From assembly GCF_026339955.1 (NCBI RefSeq), contig NZ_JAPEPW010000001.1, positions 4,211,001 through 4,275,000 of the forward strand: a stretch of 64,000 nt of DNA, written 5' to 3'. Origin of the DNA: Streptomyces sp. NBC_01549 (GTDB taxonomy: Bacteria > Actinomycetota > Actinomycetes > Streptomycetales > Streptomycetaceae). The notes beneath the pieces are model-generated. The model searched no databases and was not told the origin of the DNA. It worked only from the letters and a program-made list of their open reading frames with translations. This document shows, piece by piece, positions 52,001 through 60,881 of the stretch (its first letter is position 1; each line of letters starts with the position of its first letter). The position numbers and the translations under genes are program-made.

Positions 52001-52240
52001 GGGCAAGGGGCGTGGGCCTCCACGGGCGTCCCTCCGGACGGCGAACCCGTGCACGCCGCCGCCGACGAGGAGCCCGGCCACGCCCCCCGTACCGAGGAGC
52101 CCGGCTACGCCACCCGTGCCGAGGTCGAGGAACTCGCCCGCCAGATAAGTCAACTCGCCGAGACCCAGACCAGAATGCTCGGTCAGCTCTCCGAGGCCGT
52201 GGCCCTGCTCGCCGAGGGCAGCAAGGCGGTCGGGGGATGA
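48992..52240 (+). CDS. Type I PKS module KS-AT-ACP
   Basis: This 1082-residue polyketide synthase extends the acyl starter once. The KS domain has the Cys nucleophile in TACSSS (about residue 177) and both His residues in EAHGTGTLKGD (about 313) and IGHLDSAAG (about 351). The AT has GHSAGE (about 646) and a AFHT motif that predicts malonyl selection. The ACP is GLGADSLQLIG (Ser about 960). No KR, DH or ER is present, so a beta-ketoacyl-ACP is delivered, the substrate needed by the aminotransferase in the next protein. The C-terminal region is a helical docking-like tail. GTG 48992 has an excellent AAGGAGGGG. Its stop overlaps the next ATG (ATGA). Confidence 0.9.
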   Translation: MRTAVVGMALRFPGADTPDGYWRDIRAGVTHVRRFTDAELAAAGVAPEEYGAPDFVAASATLPGIDGFDAAFFGMSAREATVTDPQQRLFLECAHHALEDAGYAQPRAGVRIGVCGSTGYRLYSLHSYLANNLREEADSGEWQRQKQAQVGNYPDFAAPRAAHRLALTGPALNVATACSSSLVSVHLARQALHFGDADLMVVASAALHVPQVTGHRHVRGSTISRSGTVRAFDADADGTVGGNGVAAVVLKPLERALADGDTVYAVIAGSAVTNDGADRAGFAAPGSAGQRDAVLGALRAAGVPADSIGYLEAHGTGTLKGDPIEFAALTEAFRLHTDRTGFCALGSTKSAIGHLDSAAGLAGLIKAVLVLRHGEIPPLVNHTRPNPALDVTGSPFVLPTRALPWPAEEGRPRRAGVHSIGMGGTNAHVILEEAPTPAPRPPDRGPAPTLLPLSGHTPEALLASARAFRDHLTEHPGTDPADLLLTTALGRRHLEHRLVVTAAADDTATALDAFVRGEAGAYAHGVAGAEAGGGPVFLFTGQGSGYDGMGTALAERFPVVARTLEECARIHRDETGEEGFLDRLLGGADGGPPEGARAGAPEGARVWGLEAARAWDTAFAQPALFALQVAQARLWRRFGVEPVAVAGHSAGEYAALCVAGALTLEDGLRLVCRRGRLMRDGTPAGGMLAVSAAEDVVRGLVTDVDGLELAVFNGPGRYVVGGPPEAVATARTRLADRGTPAEPLPVDRAFHTALLDPVLADFRDACGKVRLRPTRTEFVSGADGVRHPVGWLPDADHLVRGTRRPVDFAAVLRTLERTPGRPVHLEIGPDAPLTGLVRRARPDAAAVPTQRRCDPGLGTLWAAVARLHCAGHRLDWAALLDGCDARRIPLPPYPFERRSYWTGPPPTPLADDRRTEDGMTEQTEQSEQAVLERVVMLSARHLGYTPEEITAERTFVGLGADSLQLIGMVRQLEAEFGVEIGMREILEEAGTPRLAARLITERTGQGAWASTGVPPDGEPVHAAADEEPGHAPRTEEPGYATRAEVEELARQISQLAETQTRMLGQLSEAVALLAEGSKAVGG

Positions 52241-55200
52241 CCACGGCACAGATCAGCCCCGAGTCGCGGGCGAGCGCCGAGGCCGTCGCCCGAACCGCCG
52301 CCGTCTCCGGACGGCTCGACGAACTCCTGGCGGCGTCCCGTCACCCCGCCGAGCCGCCTGCCGGGCACCCCGCCGAGCCGCCTGCCGGGCAACCCGCCGA
52401 GCCGCCTGCCGGGCAACCCGCCGAGCCACCCCTCCACCACGGCCCCCACGTCACCCTTCCCCCTGACTCCGGCATGTCCGGCACCGGTGCGAGCGAGGCC
52501 CAGCGGGCCCACGCCGACAGCCTGGTCCGGCGCTTCACCGAGCGGACCCGGGCGTCGAAGGAGCTGGCGCAGCGGCACCGAAGGGTGCTGGCGGACAGCC
52601 GGGCTGTGGTCGGCTTCCGGCGGGCGACGAAGGAGATGCAGTACCCGATCGCGGCCCGCTCGGCGCACGGCGCCCGGCTGACGGACGTCGACGGCAACGA
52701 CTACACCGACATCACCATGGGCTTCGGCGCGCTGCTGCTCGGCCACGAGCCCGCGCCGGTCACGGAGGCCGTCCGCCGGCACCTCGCAGGCGGACTGCGC
52801 CTCGGCCCGCGCTCCGAGGACACGGGCGCGGCCGCCGAACTGCTCGCGGAGCTCACCGGCATGGAGCGGGTGGCGTTCGCGAACTCCGGCACCGAGGCCA
52901 ACTCCGCGGCCCTGCGGCTCGCACGCGCGGCCACCGGACGCGACCGAGTGGTCATGTTCCGCGGCTCCTACCACGGCCACATCGACTCGGTCCTCGGCCG
53001 CCCCGGCGCCGACGGCCGCCACGCCGTCCCCGTCTCGCGCGGCATTCCCGCGAGCGCGGTGTCCGAACTCCTCGTCCTCGAATACGGCAGCCAGGAGAGC
53101 CTGGACGTCATCGACGAACTCGGCGACACGATCGCCGCGGTCCTCGTCGAACCGGTCCAGGGCCGCAACCCCGCCCTGCGTCCCGTCGCGTTCCTGCGTA
53201 CATTGCGGGATCTGACCGCCCGCCGCGGAATCGTCCTCCTCTTCGACGAGATGCTCACCGGCCTGCGGCCCCACCCCCGCGGCGCCCAGCACCACTACGG
53301 CGTCGTGCCCGACCTCGCCACCTACGGCAAGGCCCTCGGCAGCGGTCACCCCATCGGCGCGATCGCGGGCCGCGCCGACCTCATGGACGGCGTCGACGGC
53401 GGCTTCTGGCGGTACGGCGACGACAGCCGCCCGACGCGCGACACGACCTTCTTCGGCGGTACGTACATCCAGCACCCCCTGTCGATGGCCGCCGCCCGCG
53501 CGGTCCTCACCCACCTCAAGGAGCGGGGCCCGGGGCTCCAGCAGACGCTGAACGCCCGCACCGACGCGCTCGCCGCCGACCTCGACGACTTCTTCCGCGC
53601 CGAGGAATTCCCGCTGGAAACAGCCCACTTCGGGTCCATGTTCCGCTTCACCCACCGCGCCGACATGGAGCTGCTCTACCACCACCTCCTCCTGCGCGGG
53701 ATCTACGTCTGGGAGTGGCGCTCCTTCTACCTCTCCACCGCGCACACCGACGCCGACGTCGAACGGGTCGCGGACGCGGTGAAGGACTCGCTGCGGGAGC
53801 TACGCACGGGCGGCTACTTCCCGACGGCGGCCCGACGCGGCCGTAGCCACAGCCGAGGTGAGGCCGCCGAGCGCCCCGCTCCCGATTTCGGCGTCTACTT
53901 CTTCGGCGACCACCCCGACGGCGAGGACAGCGCGCAGGCCTACGAACGGCTGATCGAGACCGCACGCTTCGCCGACATCCACGACTTCAGCACGCTCTGG
54001 CTCCCCGAACGCCACTTCCACTCCTTCGGCGGCCTCTTCCCCAACCCCTCCGTGCTGGCCGCCGCGCTCGCCCGGGAGACCCGCCGCATCCGTCTGCACG
54101 CGGGCTCGGTGGTCCTTCCGCTGCACGATCCCGTGCGGATCGCCGAGGAGTGGGCGGTGGCCGACAACCTCTCCGGCGGCCGGGTCGGCATCGGCTGCGC
54201 GAGCGGCTGGCACGCGAGCGACTTCGCCCTCCACCCCGACCGCTTCACCGACCGCACCGAGATCGCCTTCCAGCACCTGGAGGACGTACGGCGATTGTGG
54301 CGCGGGGAGAGCGTGCCGCGCCACACCGGCGAAGGGCACCCCATCGACGTACGCCTGCACCCGCGGCCCGTGCAGGAGCTGCCGCCGATGTATCTGGCGA
54401 CATCCGGGCGGCGTGCCTCGTACGAGGAGGCGGCCCGCCGCGACCTCGGGATCGTCACCAACCTCATGAACCAGACGGTCGAGCAGCTCGCGGCGAACAT
54501 CCGCCACTACCGGCGCACCCGTGCCGAGAGCGGCCTCGACCCCGAATCGGGCCGCGTCACCGTCCTGCTCCACACCCACCTCGCCGAGGACCACGCCGCC
54601 GCCCGGGCCGCCGCACGCGAGCCGATGAGCCGCTATCTGCGCTCCTCCCTCCAGATGCGTTCCGCCGCGAGCGCCCTCGGGGGCCGCCCCGAGGACGTGG
54701 CCGACGCGAGCGAGGCCGACCTCGCCTACCTCTTCGACCGCGCCTACGACCGCTACTGCGACCAACGGGCCCTCATCGGATCCCCGGACACCTGCGCGGC
54801 CACCGTCGACGCGCTGCGGGCCGCGGGCGTCGACGAGATCGCCGCCCTGGTCGACTTCGGGCTGCCGCCGGAGGAGATGAGGGCGGGCCTGGAGCAGCTG
54901 GACGTACTGCGCCGCCGCTACCACGAGCCCCCGAAGGAGCCGAAAGAACGGCGGGCTCCCGCGACCCCGGCCCAGCGCCGCCTCTGGCTCGCCGCCACGC
55001 TGATCGCCGATCCGGCCGCGTACAACGAGATCCAGGGCGTACGGCTGCGGGGTCCGCTGGACGTCGAGGCGCTGGGGACCGCCGTGGACGGCCTCGTCCG
55101 CCGCCACGACGGTCTGCGGAGCGTGTTCGTGGCCGGGGGAGACGGGGTCTTCCAGGTCGTACGGGAGGACCGGGATCGGGATCGGGATCGGGACCAGGAT

Positions 55201-57903
55201 CGGGCAGGTCCGGCACTGATCGTCGACGACGTCCGGGGGCGGGACGCCGACGAGGTGATCCGGGCCGCCCTGCGGGAGGAGAGCACCCGGGCCTACGACC
55301 TCGCGGCGGGGCCGCTGTTCACGCCCCGCCTGCTGCGGCTCGCCAACGACGACCACGCGCTGATCCTCGGCATGCACCACCTCGTCACCGACGGCCACTC
55401 CGCCGGGCTGATCGCCGCCGACCTCGGCGAGTTCTACCGGGCGGCGGTGGAGGGGCGCGCGCCCCGGTTCGAGCGCGCCGCCGGGAGCACGCTCGACGCG
55501 GCGGCGGCCACCGGGGGAGCGGACGACCTGGACTGGTGGCGCGCCCACCTCGGGGACGGGCCGGGCGCGCCCGCACTGCCCACGGACCGGCCGCGCACCC
55601 GTACCGTCGCCGGACGCGGCGGCGCCGTGGGGCTGCGGCTCGGCCCGGAGCGGGCGGGTCGGCTGCGGGAGTGGAGCGGGCGGCAGGGGGTCACCCTGTT
55701 CGCGACGCTGCTCACCGCCTGGCGGATCGTGCTGCGCCAGTACGCCGGTCAGGACGACTTCGTCATCGGGTCCACCTTCGGCCGCCGCACCCCTGAGGCG
55801 CGGGACACCGTCGGCTTCCACGTCTCCCTGCTGCCCCTGCGCGGGACCCTGACCGACGCCACGACACTCACCGACGCCCTACGCGCCACCCGGGACACGC
55901 TCTTCGCCGCCGACGCCCGCCAACACGTGGACATGGACGCCCTGTTGGCGTCCCGCCACCCCGACCCGGGCAACCCGCGCCCCCTCGTCACGGTCTCCGC
56001 CGACCTCGACACCGCGCCCCTGACCGCCCTCGCCCTGCCCGGCCTGCGCGCCGAACCCCTCGACGGCGGCACCGAGTCGGCCCCCCTCGAACTCGCCCTC
56101 ATGGCCACCCGGCGCCCCGACGGGGACCTCGGCCTGCGGATCCGTTACGACGCCGACCTGTTCGACGAGAAGACGGTGCGCGGGTGCCTGGACCGGCTGG
56201 AGGACGCGCTGACCGCCATGACGGCGGGCGCCGCGGAGACGGTCGGCGACCTGACGCCGGCGTCCGCCGTCACCCTGGGCGTCCCCGACGGCGCCCACCG
56301 CCTGCGTACCCTCTGGCAGCACACCCTCGGCCCCGTCGGCGATGTCACCCCGGACGCCAACTTCTTCGAACTCGGGGGGAATTCGATCGGCGCGATCAGG
56401 CTGGTGAACCGGGTCCGGGACAGCTTCGGCGTGGAATACCCCTTGGCGGACTTCTTCGCCGACGCCACGCTGGGGGCGATGACCGCCCGGCTCGCGCCAC
56501 CCCGGGGCGTGACCGTGGTGGACACGGCGCCCGTCAGCGACCAGCAGGCCCGCATGATCGCGGGCGTCCTGGGCATGCCCCGCCCCGAGGTGTGGAACAT
56601 CCCGACCCGGATCCGTTTCACCGGCCCCCTGGACGTGGCCGCCCTGCGCACGGCGGTGGCCGGACTGCTCGACCGGCACCACGGACTGCGATGCCGCTTC
56701 GTACCGGGAGACGGCCGGCCGGTCCCGTCGTCCGCCCCCGACGACGGGACCGGCTGGCGGCAGGAGGTTGTCGACGTGCCGCCCCCGGCGCTTCCCGTCG
56801 AGGATCTCACCGGCATCGCGGACGAGTCCGAACGGCTCGCGCGCATCGAGGAGTTGTGCCGCGCGGCGGCCGCCACGCCCATCGCGCTGACCGAACCCGT
56901 CCTGCCGGTCCTGCGGCTGCTGCGCGACGCGCCCGACCGGTGGACGCTGATGTTCGTCGTGCACCACATCTGCGTCGACGGCTGGTCCCTCTCCCTCCTC
57001 CTGGACGAGCTCGCCGCCCTCTACACGGCCGCCGCCACCGGCCGCCCGCACGGTCTGCCCGAGCCTGCGGCGCAGTGCACGGACTACGCCCGCTGGCAGC
57101 GCGCGCACGCCGACCCCGCCGAGGAGGCCCGCAGGACGGCGTACTGGACCCGGTACCTGGAGGGGATCCCGGCCACGGTCGAGATCCCCGGCGACCGGGC
57201 CCGGCCCGCCGTGCCGAGCGGGCGCGGCGACACCCTGCGCGGCACCGCGTCGGGCGAACTGCGCAGGGCCGTCGAAGAGTTGGCGGCGGCTCGGCACACC
57301 ACACCTTTCGGGGTCGCGGCCACGGCGCTCGGCGTACTGGTCGCCCGCCGGTCCGGGGTGCGGGACGTCGCGATGGGCACGCCGTACGCCCACCGCGAGC
57401 GCAGCGCGTTCGAGTCGATGGTCGCGCTGACGTCGACCGGTGTGGTCGTCCGGGTGACGCCCGACCCGGACGAGACGCGCGGCGCCCTCGTGCAGCGCAC
57501 CGGTGCCGGCGCCCTGGAGGCGACGGCGCACGTCCTGCCGACCGCGCGGATCGTGCGCGCCCTGCGCGAGAGCGGCGCCCGCGCCGTGCCCGAGCGCTTC
57601 CCGCTGACCATCGCCTTCCAGAACTCCCTGGACACGGACATCGAGATCCCCGGACTCGACGTCGAGGTCGACGACCTCGCCCCGCCCGTGTCCCGCGGTG
57701 ACCTCTCCTTCGGTCTCGCCCCGCGCCGCGACCCGGCCAAGGGCTACCGCACCTTCCTGGAGTACTCCGCCGATCTGTGGGACCCCGCCACGGCTCAGGA
57801 GCTCCTCGACGACTGGCAGGCCGTCCTCGCCGAGCTGTGCACTCGGCCGGACGCGCCCGTCGCCCCACTCCTCAACCCTCTCCAGCCCCTCCGAAAGGCG
57901 TGA
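52237..57903 (+). CDS. Hybrid megaenzyme: aminotransferase - luciferase-like oxygenase - C - PCP - C
   Basis: In this 1888-residue protein, residues 1-110 are a linker with PAEPPAG repeats. Residues 118-525 are a GSA-type PLP aminotransferase (ANSGTEANSAALRLARA, FDEMLTG, Lys in YGKALGSGHP) that would aminate the beta-keto group. Residues 550-895 are a luciferase-like flavin monooxygenase of the NRPS-embedded type (LWLPERHFHSFGG, GGRVGIGCASGWH), predicted to hydroxylate the alpha carbon. C1 (about 905-1340) has MHHLVTDGHS, the PCP has FFELGGNSIGAI (Ser about 1380), and C2 (about 1430-1885) has VHHICVDGWS. No A or TE domain is present, so the PCP must be loaded in trans. The architecture parallels MicA/PuwB-type enzymes. 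Confidence 0.88.
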   Translation: MTTAQISPESRASAEAVARTAAVSGRLDELLAASRHPAEPPAGHPAEPPAGQPAEPPAGQPAEPPLHHGPHVTLPPDSGMSGTGASEAQRAHADSLVRRFTERTRASKELAQRHRRVLADSRAVVGFRRATKEMQYPIAARSAHGARLTDVDGNDYTDITMGFGALLLGHEPAPVTEAVRRHLAGGLRLGPRSEDTGAAAELLAELTGMERVAFANSGTEANSAALRLARAATGRDRVVMFRGSYHGHIDSVLGRPGADGRHAVPVSRGIPASAVSELLVLEYGSQESLDVIDELGDTIAAVLVEPVQGRNPALRPVAFLRTLRDLTARRGIVLLFDEMLTGLRPHPRGAQHHYGVVPDLATYGKALGSGHPIGAIAGRADLMDGVDGGFWRYGDDSRPTRDTTFFGGTYIQHPLSMAAARAVLTHLKERGPGLQQTLNARTDALAADLDDFFRAEEFPLETAHFGSMFRFTHRADMELLYHHLLLRGIYVWEWRSFYLSTAHTDADVERVADAVKDSLRELRTGGYFPTAARRGRSHSRGEAAERPAPDFGVYFFGDHPDGEDSAQAYERLIETARFADIHDFSTLWLPERHFHSFGGLFPNPSVLAAALARETRRIRLHAGSVVLPLHDPVRIAEEWAVADNLSGGRVGIGCASGWHASDFALHPDRFTDRTEIAFQHLEDVRRLWRGESVPRHTGEGHPIDVRLHPRPVQELPPMYLATSGRRASYEEAARRDLGIVTNLMNQTVEQLAANIRHYRRTRAESGLDPESGRVTVLLHTHLAEDHAAARAAAREPMSRYLRSSLQMRSAASALGGRPEDVADASEADLAYLFDRAYDRYCDQRALIGSPDTCAATVDALRAAGVDEIAALVDFGLPPEEMRAGLEQLDVLRRRYHEPPKEPKERRAPATPAQRRLWLAATLIADPAAYNEIQGVRLRGPLDVEALGTAVDGLVRRHDGLRSVFVAGGDGVFQVVREDRDRDRDRDQDRAGPALIVDDVRGRDADEVIRAALREESTRAYDLAAGPLFTPRLLRLANDDHALILGMHHLVTDGHSAGLIAADLGEFYRAAVEGRAPRFERAAGSTLDAAAATGGADDLDWWRAHLGDGPGAPALPTDRPRTRTVAGRGGAVGLRLGPERAGRLREWSGRQGVTLFATLLTAWRIVLRQYAGQDDFVIGSTFGRRTPEARDTVGFHVSLLPLRGTLTDATTLTDALRATRDTLFAADARQHVDMDALLASRHPDPGNPRPLVTVSADLDTAPLTALALPGLRAEPLDGGTESAPLELALMATRRPDGDLGLRIRYDADLFDEKTVRGCLDRLEDALTAMTAGAAETVGDLTPASAVTLGVPDGAHRLRTLWQHTLGPVGDVTPDANFFELGGNSIGAIRLVNRVRDSFGVEYPLADFFADATLGAMTARLAPPRGVTVVDTAPVSDQQARMIAGVLGMPRPEVWNIPTRIRFTGPLDVAALRTAVAGLLDRHHGLRCRFVPGDGRPVPSSAPDDGTGWRQEVVDVPPPALPVEDLTGIADESERLARIEELCRAAAATPIALTEPVLPVLRLLRDAPDRWTLMFVVHHICVDGWSLSLLLDELAALYTAAATGRPHGLPEPAAQCTDYARWQRAHADPAEEARRTAYWTRYLEGIPATVEIPGDRARPAVPSGRGDTLRGTASGELRRAVEELAAARHTTPFGVAATALGVLVARRSGVRDVAMGTPYAHRERSAFESMVALTSTGVVVRVTPDPDETRGALVQRTGAGALEATAHVLPTARIVRALRESGARAVPERFPLTIAFQNSLDTDIEIPGLDVEVDDLAPPVSRGDLSFGLAPRRDPAKGYRTFLEYSADLWDPATAQELLDDWQAVLAELCTRPDAPVAPLLNPLQPLRKA
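52342..52433 (+). repeat. 24-bp coding repeat (PAEPPAG linker)
   Basis: Three full and one partial 24-bp units from 52342 encode (H/Q)PAEPPAG. They form a flexible linker between the docking segment and the aminotransferase and are a likely site of length variation. Confidence 0.85.
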
Positions 57904-57909
57904 GCGCCC

Positions 57910-59202
57910 ATGTCCCCCACACATGACCGCAGTCACAGCGACGATCTGCTCTCCTTCGTCCGCTCCAGCCCCTCGCCGTACCACGTCGTCGCGAACGCGG
58001 CCCAGCGCCTGGAGAAGGCGGGCTTCCAGGAGCTGCGGGAGACGGACGACTGGACGGCCGGTGCCGAGGGCGGCCGGTACGTCGTCCGCGCCGGAGCGCT
58101 GCTCGCCTGGTACGTCCCCGCGGGCGCCCCGGCACGCACCCCGTTCCGGATCGTCGGCGCCCACACCGACTCCCCGAACCTGCGGATCAAGCCCGAGCCC
58201 GACACCGGCTCCGCGGGCTGGCGGCAGATCGCCGTGGAGATCTACGGCGGCGTCCCCCACAACACCTGGCTCGACCGCGACCTCGGCATCTCGGGCCGGC
58301 TGACACTGCGCGACGGATCCAGCCGCCTTGTCTGCGTCGACCAGCCGCTGCTGCGCGTACCCCAGCTCGCCATCCACCTCGACCGCAGCGTCAACGAAGG
58401 TGTCGCGCTCGACGCGCAGCTGCACATGACCCCGCTGTGGGGCCTCGGCCCCACCCGGCCCGGCGCCCTGCTCGCCCGGGTCGCCGCCGAGGCCGACACC
58501 GACGTCGCCGAGGTCCTCGGCTGGGACCTGATGCTGCACGACATCCAGCCGCCCGGCTATCTCGGCGCCGACGAGGAGTTCCTCGTCTCACCGCGTCTGG
58601 ACAACCAGATCTCCGTGCACGCGGGCATCACCGCGCTGGTCGCCGCCGCCACCGCCGCCCGGCCGCCCGCCCACATCCCGGTACTCGCCGCCTTCGACCA
58701 CGAGGAGGTCGGCAGCGGCTCCCAGTCGGGCGCCCAGGGCCCCCTGCTGGAGCGAGTGCTCGGCCGGTCCGTCGCCGCGCGCGGCGGCAGCGCCGAGGAC
58801 TTCAACCGGGCCCTCGCCGGCGCCTTCTGCGTCTCCGCCGACATGTCGCACGCCGTGCACCCCAACTACGCCGAACGCCACGACCCGGACCACCACCCCC
58901 TCCCCAACGGCGGCCCCGTCGTCAAGGTCAACGTCAACCAGCGGTACGCCACCGACGGCACCGGAGTCGCCGCCTTCGCCGCGGCCTGCGAGCGCGCCGA
59001 GGTGCCCTGGCAGCCGTTCGTCTCCCACAACGCCATGCCGTGCGGCACCTCGATCGGCCCGATCACCGCGGCCCGGCTGGGAGTCGCCACCGTCGATGTG
59101 GGCGTACCCGGGCTGTCGATGCACTCCGCGCGGGAGCTGTGCGGGGCGCAGGACCCCGGTCTGCTGGCGCGGGTCCTCACCGAGTTCGTCACCACGGGCT
59201 GA
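57910..59202 (+). CDS. M18-family metallo-aminopeptidase
   Basis: This 430-residue enzyme removes N-terminal (often acidic) residues from peptides and binds two metals. The ligand motifs are intact: His in VGAHTDSPN, Asp in SPRLDNQ, Glu pair in FDHEEVGS, Asp in SADMSHA and His in LSMHSARE. It starts 6 bases after the megaenzyme stop and lies within the cluster operon. It may be a self-resistance copy of the product's target, a processing protease, or a housekeeping gene trapped in the cluster. ATG 57910 is the only start with a suitable N-terminus. Confidence 0.9.
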   Translation: MSPTHDRSHSDDLLSFVRSSPSPYHVVANAAQRLEKAGFQELRETDDWTAGAEGGRYVVRAGALLAWYVPAGAPARTPFRIVGAHTDSPNLRIKPEPDTGSAGWRQIAVEIYGGVPHNTWLDRDLGISGRLTLRDGSSRLVCVDQPLLRVPQLAIHLDRSVNEGVALDAQLHMTPLWGLGPTRPGALLARVAAEADTDVAEVLGWDLMLHDIQPPGYLGADEEFLVSPRLDNQISVHAGITALVAAATAARPPAHIPVLAAFDHEEVGSGSQSGAQGPLLERVLGRSVAARGGSAEDFNRALAGAFCVSADMSHAVHPNYAERHDPDHHPLPNGGPVVKVNVNQRYATDGTGVAAFAAACERAEVPWQPFVSHNAMPCGTSIGPITAARLGVATVDVGVPGLSMHSARELCGAQDPGLLARVLTEFVTTG

Positions 59203-59206
59203 GCCC

Positions 59207-59266
59207 CAGTCCCTTTGTCCTCAGTCCCTTTGTCCTCAGCCCCTTTGCGTCCAGTCCCTTTGTCCC
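59207..59266. repeat. 15-bp tandem repeat, four units
   Basis: CAGTCCCTTTGTCCT and close variants start at 59207, 59222, 59237 and 59252, filling the spacer between the aminopeptidase and thioesterase genes. They are pyrimidine-rich and may weaken cotranscription or be neutral. Confidence 0.9.
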
Positions 59267-59287
59267 CGTAACCGAGACTCGGGAGCG

Positions 59288-60010
59288 ATGTCAGCAGTGG
59301 AAGAGACCCACCTCGTCTGTCTGCCCTTCGCCGGGGCGGGCGCGTCCTTCTTCAAGCCGTGGCAGGACCGGGCGCCGGAGGGACTGCACGTCCTGCCGGT
59401 GCGACTCCCGGGCCGCGAGGAGCGGTTCGTGGAGGAGCCCCACACGGACGCGGTGCGGGCGGCCGCCGAGGCGCACACCCAGGTGACCCGGCAGCTCCCG
59501 GAGGGCGCGCGGGTGGCGGTGTTCGGGCACAGCCTCGGCGCGGTGCTCGGCTACGAGCTGGCACACCGGCTGGAGGCCGAGCCCGGCGTTCGCCTCGACG
59601 CCCTCGTCGTCAGCGGCGCGCCGGGCCCGTGGAGCGGCCGCGCGGACCGGGCGAGCGGTCTGCCCGACGTGGAGTTCCTGGCCCGGGTGCGCACCTTCGC
59701 CGGGTACGCGCACCCGGCCCTGGAGCACCCGGAGATGCGCGAGCTGCTGCTCCCGCTGTTGCGCGCCGACGTACGGATGCACGAGACGTACCGGCCCGCC
59801 TCCGACCGCCCGCTCGCCGCCCCGGTCGTCGCCCTGCGCGGCCGCGACGACGAGCTGGTGAGCGCGGCCGAGGCCGCCGAGTGGTCCCGCGCCACCACCG
59901 GAAAGCTCACCACGGCGGAGCTGGACGGCGGCCACATGTACCTGACGGAGAACCCGGGCGCCCTCCTGCGCCTGATCGGGGCCGAACTCCGTGCCGGACG
60001 CGCCCGGTGA
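59288..60010 (+). CDS. Type II (editing) thioesterase
   Basis: This 240-residue alpha/beta hydrolase is of the GrsT/TEII type. The nucleophile Ser is in FGHSLGAVLGYE, Asp in RGRDDELVS and His in LDGGHMYL; LPFAGAGASFF near the N-terminus is characteristic. It would remove misprimed acyl groups from the carrier proteins. No TE is built into any megaenzyme here, so it could also release the final product. ATG 59288 follows GGGAGCG. The stop overlaps the SDR start (GTGA). Confidence 0.9.
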   Translation: MSAVEETHLVCLPFAGAGASFFKPWQDRAPEGLHVLPVRLPGREERFVEEPHTDAVRAAAEAHTQVTRQLPEGARVAVFGHSLGAVLGYELAHRLEAEPGVRLDALVVSGAPGPWSGRADRASGLPDVEFLARVRTFAGYAHPALEHPEMRELLLPLLRADVRMHETYRPASDRPLAAPVVALRGRDDELVSAAEAAEWSRATTGKLTTAELDGGHMYLTENPGALLRLIGAELRAGRAR

Positions 60011-60844
60011 GCGCGGTGAGCCCGAGCAGCCCCAGGCTCTCGGGCAAGGTCGCCCTCGTCACCGGCGCGGCCCGCGGCATCGGCCGGGCGACCGCCGTCG
60101 CCTTCGCCCGCGAGGGCGCCGACCTGATGCTCCTGGACATCGCGGCGGACCTGCCGGGTGTGCCGTACCCGCTGGGCTCCGAGAGCCAGTTGGCGCACAC
60201 GGCGGAGCTCTGCCGAGAGACGGGCGCCGCCGTCCGTACGGCCCGGGTCGACGTACGGGACCTGGCCGCGGTGGAGACGGCGGTGAAGGAGACGACGGCC
60301 CGCTTCGGACGGCTCGACGTCCTCGTCAACAACGCCGGGATCGCCGCCCCCTCCGGCCGGGCCGCCCACGAGATCGAGGAGCACGAGTGGCAGCTGATGC
60401 TGGACGTTAGCCTGGCGCACGATCCGCGCGGCGGGCGCCCTGATGACCGCGCGGGGGGCCGGCTCGATCATCAACATCGCCTCCACGGCCGGGCTGGTCG
60501 GCTACCGCCACTTCGCCGGGTACGTCGCCGCCAAGCACGGCCTGATCGGCCTGACCAAGGCGGTCGCCCTCGACTACGCGCCCCGCCGGGTCCGCGTCAA
60601 CGCCATCTGCCCCGGCTCGGTCCGCGACGACCCCCGCGTGGAGGGCCGGATGCTCGCCGAGATCGCCCGCGCCCTGGACGTGCCGGTGGCCGAGCACGAG
60701 CAGACCTTCGTCCAGGCCCAGCCCATGAACGCCCTCGTCGAACCGGACGACGTCGCCACCGCCGCCCTCTGGCTCGCCTCGGACGAGTCCCGCCAGGTGA
60801 CCGGCACCGTCGTCACGGTCGACGGAGGCTTCTCGGCCCGCTAG
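60007..60844 (+). pseudogene. SDR oxidoreductase, frameshifted
   Basis: The gene encodes a short-chain dehydrogenase with NAD-site TGAARGIG, NNAGIAAPSG, INIASTAG and the catalytic YVAAKHG, and would have about 280 residues. The frame breaks near 60412-60416: LMLDVSLA is followed in the wrong frame, while the native RTIRAAGALMTARG continues in the +1 frame. Family members have three to four extra residues at this join, so an 8- or 11-base deletion is the simplest cause, rather than a homopolymer error. GTG 60007 overlaps the thioesterase stop. Unless recoding occurs, the protein is inactive. Confidence 0.75.
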
Positions 60845-60881
60845 GGCCTGACAGGGACCACCCCACGGTTGGAGACCGAAC

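Noticed and set aside
52183..53745. Long minus-strand open frame opposite the aminotransferase region
   Set aside because: It is antisense to a well-defined coding domain and has GC-skewed, low-complexity protein without motifs. This is typical of shadow frames in high-GC DNA.
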